DNA of 64,000 nt from Aquimonas voraii (GTDB taxonomy: Bacteria > Pseudomonadota > Gammaproteobacteria > Xanthomonadales > Xanthomonadaceae). The notes beneath the pieces are model-generated. The model searched no databases. It was not told the origin of the DNA and worked only from the letters and a program-made list of their open reading frames with translations. The stretch's first letter is position 1. The number at the start of each line of letters is the position of its first letter. The stretch covers positions 124,001-188,000 of the forward strand of contig NZ_FNAG01000001.1 of assembly GCF_900101825.1 (NCBI RefSeq), read 5' to 3'. A program made the position numbers and the translations under genes. Positions 59,573 to 64,000 of the stretch are shown piece by piece.

Positions 59573-60283
59573 GTGCCCGTGAGGCGGCGGCTGCGCCGCT
59601 GGCTACCCAGTGCGGACAAGGTCCGCTCGGCGCGCTGGGCGCGCTGGATGGGCCGTGGCATCCAGCATCCGCGTCTGTGGCAGCTCAGCCGCAGAGGCAT
59701 CGCTCAAGGTGTCGCCATCGGCGTGTTCTATGGGCTGCTGCTGCCCTTCGGCCAGATTCCTCTGGCTGGCATCACCGCCATTCTGCTGCGCGGCAACGTG
59801 CCGGTGGCCATGGCCAGCACCTTCATCAGCAATCCCGTGACCTTCCCGCTGATCTACTACTTCGCCTACAAGCTCGGGCTCGCGCTGATGGGAGGCGATC
59901 CTGCGGTGGTTGAACTCGCCGGGCCGTGGCCGGACCCCCTGCTGATCGAGTCGCAGATTGCCCAAGCCGAGAGCCAGGGGTGGTTGGCCGCGGGCTGGGC
60001 CTATCTGGACTCCTTGGGCAAGCCGCTGCTGCTGGGCTTGGTGGTCATGGCAGTCGGTGGCAGCCTGTTCGCGCATCTGCTCATGAACCAGGCCTGGCGC
60101 GTGAGCGCCCGCATCGCCTGGCGACGTCGCCTTGACGAGCGAAGCGCGCGCCGTGCCGCGCAGGCCTTCGAGCAGGCGCTGCGGGCGCGCGAGGTCCCGC
60201 CGCATGCTGGCAGCGATGAGGTCTCCGAGGGCGCCGGCGATCCGATCGCCGGCGCCGCCGCGCCTCAGTCGCCGCCGCGCTGA
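59573..60283 (+). CDS. DUF2062 membrane protein
   Basis: A 236-residue inner-membrane protein of the DUF2062 family. The signature PFGQIPLAGITAILLRGNVPVAMASTFISNPVTFPLIYYFAYKLG covers two hydrophobic segments, and a third (LLLGLVVMAVGGSLFAHLL) follows. The N-terminus is strongly basic. The start is GTG at 59573 (alternative GTG at 59579) with a GGGGG ribosome site. The C-terminus is a charged tail (EALRAREV...). Function unknown. It converges on the VanY-type gene and overlaps its 3' end by 19 bases. Confidence 0.8.
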   Translation: MPVRRRLRRWLPSADKVRSARWARWMGRGIQHPRLWQLSRRGIAQGVAIGVFYGLLLPFGQIPLAGITAILLRGNVPVAMASTFISNPVTFPLIYYFAYKLGLALMGGDPAVVELAGPWPDPLLIESQIAQAESQGWLAAGWAYLDSLGKPLLLGLVVMAVGGSLFAHLLMNQAWRVSARIAWRRRLDERSARRAAQAFEQALRAREVPPHAGSDEVSEGAGDPIAGAAAPQSPPR

Positions 60284-61119
60284 CGCAGGCTTCCGCGGGC
60301 TGGCGGATGCCAGCACCAGTGCCAGGGCTCGTAGACGATGCCGAACGGATTGCCGCGCGGGTAGCTCAAGCGGAAGCCGAAGTGCCCCGCCTTGGTCTGC
60401 AGCCAGGCGAAGGCCGGCGTGTGCTCGAAGCTCACTTCGGCCGGCGGTTCGCCCGGGCAGCTCATATCGAGGGCCCGCCCGCTGTGGTGTTCGGATTCGC
60501 CCGGTGCGGCATTGATCGCGAGGATCTGCTCGATGCCCAGCCCGCGCTTCAGCTTGCGGCGGATGATCGCCGCTTGGTACTCGACGCTTCGGAAGCCCGA
60601 AATCGCCTCCAGCCGGATGCCCTCACGGGCGGCTGCGCGCTGCATGGCCAGCCAAGCGCGGCCAGCTTCGGCGCTCAGCCACAGGGGGCGGCCGTAGCGA
60701 TCCTTCCCGGCCTGCCGCATCGTCGCGGGTTCCGCGTGCGAGGGCAGCGACGCGCGCGTCAGCTTGCGCAGGCCCAAGGCGTGCTGCAGTCGTCGCGCCG
60801 CCTGCGCGTCCCGCGCCGGCAGGGCGCGCCCGAGTGACCGATGCGGTCGCGTCGCTTCCGTGGGCAGCCACTGGACGATCCTGCCGTCACGCCGATCGCG
60901 CAACGCCCAGGTCGCGCACGAACGCTGGCGCCAGGACCGGTTGCCCTTGGGCTGTACGCAACTCGCGGGGAGCAGCTCGAAGCGCCCCGCGTTGACCTGG
61001 ATGGAGGAACGGTATGGGCGCCGAATTGCTGCAGCCAAGGCCCGCAAATACCGCATCGGCAGCCCGAGGCTCACCAATAAGGGCAAGGGCAGGGCGGGGG
61101 AGGGCGGCTTGGAGGGCAT
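60265..61119 (-). CDS. D-alanyl-D-alanine carboxypeptidase, VanY/M15 family
   Basis: A zinc peptidase of 284 residues that trims D-Ala from peptidoglycan stem peptides. The M15B motif SxHxxGxAxD is present as SEHHSGRALD (His211, Asp218), with the third ligand region YEPWHW (Glu264, His267). GFRSVEYQAAII precedes it. An N-terminal hydrophobic stretch (about 10-32) may serve as an anchor or an inefficient signal. The N-terminal 130 residues are not conserved, and ATG 61119 is chosen over a GTG at 61155; a shorter start at 61056 is possible. The 3' end overlaps the DUF2062 gene. Confidence 0.82.
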   Translation of the reverse strand: MPSKPPSPALPLPLLVSLGLPMRYLRALAAAIRRPYRSSIQVNAGRFELLPASCVQPKGNRSWRQRSCATWALRDRRDGRIVQWLPTEATRPHRSLGRALPARDAQAARRLQHALGLRKLTRASLPSHAEPATMRQAGKDRYGRPLWLSAEAGRAWLAMQRAAAREGIRLEAISGFRSVEYQAAIIRRKLKRGLGIEQILAINAAPGESEHHSGRALDMSCPGEPPAEVSFEHTPAFAWLQTKAGHFGFRLSYPRGNPFGIVYEPWHWCWHPPARGSLRQRGGD

Positions 61120-61291
61120 CGTCGGAATCTCACTGGAACTGAACGCGGGCACCACGCAGGCTGAACGGACAGCCCCGCGGCGTCCATCTCGTGACGGGCG
61201 GCAGGGGCGACGGGTAGAAGCGGCTGGAGGCGACGTCTATCATGCGGCAACGCTTCGTCCGGTTGCTTCCCCCAAGATGATCAGGTCCTAC

Positions 61292-63241
61292 ATGACTCGT
61301 TCGATAATTCTTCTTCCTTTCGCTGCGTTTTCGTTTGCCTCGCTCTCCACCCCGCTGTACGCCCAGTCCCTCGGTCTTGCCAAGGGCGAGGTGGAAGCAT
61401 CCTTCTGCACTACGGGCGCAGCGCCCGGCACCACCTCGCCCGGCAACGGGGGCTACGGGCTGTTCCAGGCAGGCAGCCTGTACTTCGCAGATCTCGTGCC
61501 CGGCACGCCTGCGCCACCGCCCTGCCAGTGGGCGACGCCTGCGCGCCTGCGCTTGGACCTGCCCCAGCTGCCAGGTCTGGGAGACGTTCGCCTCAACCTC
61601 AGCACCGGCCTCAGCCTGACCACGCTCGACGGTGACGACCGCCGGGTGGTTGGATCCACGCTCAGCCCGGTGATCTGCACAAGCTTTCTGGACATCGCCA
61701 ACCTGCCGAGTGGCCTGGCGCTGAGCAGCCTCTTCGCTCTGGAACTGACCAACGGTGGCGGCCAGAGGCTCGGCTCCGCCTGCACGGTCTCGCAGGCGCC
61801 CACGGCGCCGGAGCGCTGCCTTTGGGGCGTGAGCGGCCTGGCGCTTCAGTATGGACAAGGCACGGCAGCCAGCCGCATCTCCGCTTCGCTCGCCAGTGCG
61901 CCCACTGGCAGCCCCTACCTGCAGTGTTATGACGCGACCTCCGCTAACGTCGCCCTGGCGCCTGCGCCGGGCGGGGCCGACGGGGTCTTTCACGACGGCT
62001 TCGAGAGTCCCGTACCCGATGTGCGCGTGCAGTTCTTTGCCGATGCTGCGGGCCAGCAGCCCATCGAACAGCTGGTGCACGTCGTCGGCTTCCCGGCCGA
62101 GTACTACGTGCAGGTCAGCAACCGCTCCGCACTCCCCCTGACGGGCGTCCGCCTGCGCGAGTTCCTGCCCACCTCCGGCGGCAGCCTGTCGCCGGCCGTG
62201 ACCCCGGTCGCTTGCGAAGAGGTTGCCGGCGCCGCGCCGGTGGCCTGCGCGGGTCCGACCCTCGATCAGGCGATTGACCTTGCGGGCAATGCGACGCGGA
62301 CCTTCCGCCTGCAGCGCCAGATCGGCGGCTCGGTTGCGATCGAACCCGAAACCGGCGCCCTGCTGGCCGTGGCGGCCTTCGTCGACCCGGCGCAGGGCAA
62401 CGACGCGCTGCCCGCCGACAATGCGCGTTCGCTGCGCCTTGGCACCATTCTCAACAATCCGCCCACCATCGATTGCCAAGGATTGCCGGCTTCGGGCGCG
62501 CCGCTGAGCGCAACCGTCAATTTCCTGGAAACCGACACCGCCCCCCGCAGTTTCGACTGCGCCGTGGCGGACAGCGATGGCGTGCAGAGCTTCGCGATTG
62601 TCCAGAACGGCAACCCCGGCACTTCGCCGGTGACCGGCGCGCTCAGCGGCGGCCCAGGCAACTGGACCCTCACGCTGACACGCGAACCGAGTCAGATCGG
62701 CTCCACCACGCTCCGCCTCGAAGCCACGGATGCCTTGGGCGGCGTGCGCGTGCTGAACGTGGTAGTGAATGTGACTGATGTGAATTCGGCGCCGAGCTTC
62801 ACCCTGCTGACAGATGAGATCCGACTGTCGCCCACTGGCGGACTGCCGCGAGATGCCACCGGTCAGCCCATCGATTCGCCGAACGTGGTCCGTGGCGGCA
62901 ACTGCCCGAGCCTTGATGTGTGCTCCCTGACTTTCCCGGACTTCCTCCGCAATCGCTCCGTCGGCGTGCAGCCGGAGTCTCCCGGGCAGCAGCTGCAGGC
63001 GAGCATCAGCTGCGCGCCGCATTCGACCGGCGTCAATCCCTTCGAGGTTGTCCCCAGCATCACGCCGAGCAGCCCGCAGTCGGCGGATCAGCCCTTTGGC
63101 TTCGCCCTGACCTATCGCAAGTCGAACTTTGATCCCGCGCCAAGCCCCGCGGTTGAAGTGTTCTGCACGATCACGGTGACTGACACGGGCTCGCCGACCC
63201 TGAACGCTCAGCAGACGCTGCGGATCGTCTACAACAACTGA
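61292..63241 (+). CDS. large secreted protein with DGFES motif and Ig-like/cadherin-like repeats
   Basis: I do not recognise a named family. The 649-residue product has a signal peptide (ILLPFAAFSFASLSTPLYA). The first ~230 residues are Gly/Pro-rich beta sequence with several Cys. Then comes VFHDGFESPVP, a DGFES motif I associate with secreted Xanthomonadales proteins. It is followed by a DUF11/CARDB-like domain (VRVQFFADAAGQQPIEQLVHVVG...LTGVRLREFLP), and then a cadherin-like region starting NNPPTIDCQGLPASG and ending VVVNVTDVNSAP. The last part has Cys pairs and could be another Ig-like fold. An ATG at 61277 adds five residues. It is probably extracellular or surface-bound, with no visible enzyme motif. 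Confidence 0.75.
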   Translation: MTRSIILLPFAAFSFASLSTPLYAQSLGLAKGEVEASFCTTGAAPGTTSPGNGGYGLFQAGSLYFADLVPGTPAPPPCQWATPARLRLDLPQLPGLGDVRLNLSTGLSLTTLDGDDRRVVGSTLSPVICTSFLDIANLPSGLALSSLFALELTNGGGQRLGSACTVSQAPTAPERCLWGVSGLALQYGQGTAASRISASLASAPTGSPYLQCYDATSANVALAPAPGGADGVFHDGFESPVPDVRVQFFADAAGQQPIEQLVHVVGFPAEYYVQVSNRSALPLTGVRLREFLPTSGGSLSPAVTPVACEEVAGAAPVACAGPTLDQAIDLAGNATRTFRLQRQIGGSVAIEPETGALLAVAAFVDPAQGNDALPADNARSLRLGTILNNPPTIDCQGLPASGAPLSATVNFLETDTAPRSFDCAVADSDGVQSFAIVQNGNPGTSPVTGALSGGPGNWTLTLTREPSQIGSTTLRLEATDALGGVRVLNVVVNVTDVNSAPSFTLLTDEIRLSPTGGLPRDATGQPIDSPNVVRGGNCPSLDVCSLTFPDFLRNRSVGVQPESPGQQLQASISCAPHSTGVNPFEVVPSITPSSPQSADQPFGFALTYRKSNFDPAPSPAVEVFCTITVTDTGSPTLNAQQTLRIVYNN

Positions 63242-63264
63242 TCGCCATTCGCCCAGAACAGCTG

Positions 63265-63295
63265 AACGCCGGAGCTTGCTCCGGCGTTTGCTTTT
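63265..63295 (+). terminator. rho-independent terminator after the secreted protein
   Basis: AACGCCGGAG and CTCCGGCGTT form a 10-bp stem around a CTTG tetraloop, followed by TGCTTTT. Confidence 0.85.
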
Positions 63296-63312
63296 GAAGT
63301 CCACTGTCGCGC

Positions 63313-64000
63313 ATGAGCAAGCCCGTACCCTCCAGCCCGGCCGAGTGGCTGCGCCAGCGTGCGCCCCAGAATTCCGCGCTGCCTGCTGATGTGGCGGCAT
63401 GGGTGGAGGCGACCGGCGTCGCCGCGTCCGAGCAGGGAGTATTGACCGACAGTCTTGGCCTGCTCGATCGCCTCGGTGCCGATGCCGACACCCTGCAGGC
63501 GGCGCTGCTCTATGCCGCGGGGCCGGAGCTTGAAGCCAAGCCGCCGTGGCCGCTGTCGGCCTCGGTGCGCACTCTGCTGGAGGGCCTGCACGAGGCTGAG
63601 AAGGTGTGGGCGCTGTGGGGCGAGCGCGGCGCCCGCAGCAGCGCCGAGGGCCTGCGCCGCCTGCTGCTGGCGATCATTCGCGATCTGCGCGTTGTGCTGA
63701 TCCTGCTGGCGCGTCAGCTGGCGAAGATGCGCGCTGCCGGCGAGGTGGATGAGGAGGCGAGACGCAGGCTCGCCCAGCTGAGCGCCGACATCCACGCGCC
63801 GCTGGCCAACCGGCTGGGCATCTGGCAGCTGAAGTGGGAGCTGGAGGACCTCGCCTTCCGCTACCTGCAGCCCGACACCTACCGGCGCATCGCCAAACTG
63901 CTCGATGAAAAGCGCGGCGACCGCGAGCGCTTCATCGAGGATGCAAAGGCGCGACTGCGCGCCGCGCTGGCCGAGGCCGGCATCCGCGCCGAAGTGGCTG
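63313..64000 (+). CDS. relA: (p)ppGpp synthetase RelA, 5' part
   Basis: The first 229 residues of a RelA/SpoT protein that runs past the right edge. RelA makes (p)ppGpp on starved ribosomes. The visible region is the HD-like domain and the beginning of the synthetase region: DLRVVLILLARQLAKMR, ADIHAPLANRLGIWQLKWELEDLAFRYLQPDTYRRIAKLLDEKRGDRE. The hydrolase His-Asp pair is missing (AALLYAAGPELEAKP where SpoT has a HD box), as in RelA rather than SpoT. The ATG at 63313 lies 18 bases past a terminator. Synthetase, TGS and ACT domains are beyond the window. Confidence 0.9.
   Translation, partial: MSKPVPSSPAEWLRQRAPQNSALPADVAAWVEATGVAASEQGVLTDSLGLLDRLGADADTLQAALLYAAGPELEAKPPWPLSASVRTLLEGLHEAEKVWALWGERGARSSAEGLRRLLLAIIRDLRVVLILLARQLAKMRAAGEVDEEARRRLAQLSADIHAPLANRLGIWQLKWELEDLAFRYLQPDTYRRIAKLLDEKRGDRERFIEDAKARLRAALAEAGIRAEVA

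Overview
This 64 kb window is a gene-dense, high-GC stretch of bacterial core chromosome. Gene content and order point to a gammaproteobacterium of the Xanthomonadales/Lysobacterales: the tRNA-tig-clpP-clpX-lon-tRNA-ppiD block, rplU-rpmA-obgE, a PlsB-type acyltransferase, hutC-hutU-hutH, RelA, and a secreted protein with a DGFES motif that I associate with this order. I cannot name a genus. I see no insertion sequence, prophage, CRISPR array or rRNA gene. The accessory material is limited to short intergenic repeats.

Layout. 0-7 kb: tilS (-), coaE (+), then a minus-strand run uvrA > hotdog thioesterase > patatin phospholipase joined by 4-nt overlaps. 7-10.4 kb: rplU-rpmA-obgE behind a clear sigma70 promoter and a foldable leader, with arrays of the heptamer GGGATTS on both sides, then an acidic lipoprotein gene. 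10.5-16.7 kb: plsB, a lipoprotein phosphodiesterase of the NPP/alkaline phosphatase superfamily, and a PAS-GAF-GGDEF-EAL protein. 16.9-23.5 kb: a TetR regulator and a complete tripartite RND efflux operon (adaptor, pump, outer-membrane factor). 23.6-26.3 kb: a DUF2306-like membrane protein divergent from a histidine kinase/NarL-type response regulator pair. 26.4-30.8 kb: hutH and hutU, with divergent hutC and a perfect 14-bp palindrome as probable operator. 30.9-34.4 kb: a PAS-GGDEF-EAL protein overlapped by a small cysteine-containing sensor-like gene, then dps.

34.5-43.5 kb: hrpA, a TorF-type outer-membrane protein, a YihY-family membrane protein overlapped by a TlpA-like thioredoxin, and a MoxR ATPase/VWA pair. 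43.6-53 kb: five tRNAs (Pro-Arg-His-Lys-Leu), tig, clpP, clpX, lon, tRNA-Val, tRNA-Asp and ppiD. This is a protein-folding and proteolysis block in which the hupB gene usual after lon is absent. 53-64 kb: fabI, gloB-mltD, an alpha/beta hydrolase, a glycine-zipper surface protein, an exported amidohydrolase, a DUF2062 membrane protein, a VanY-type peptidase, a large secreted protein, and the start of relA, which runs off the window.

The most unusual signals are non-coding. An imperfect 28-nt inverted pair of G-rich heptamer arrays lies between rpmA and obgE and ends 9 nt before the obgE start, where a Shine-Dalgarno should be. The rplU leader can be closed by an 11-bp stem. A paired CCCCTCTCCC-type repeat sits between hutU and hutH, and two direct 12-bp repeats lie upstream of the two-component operon. 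All functional statements are inferred from reading the sequence; no database search was run.
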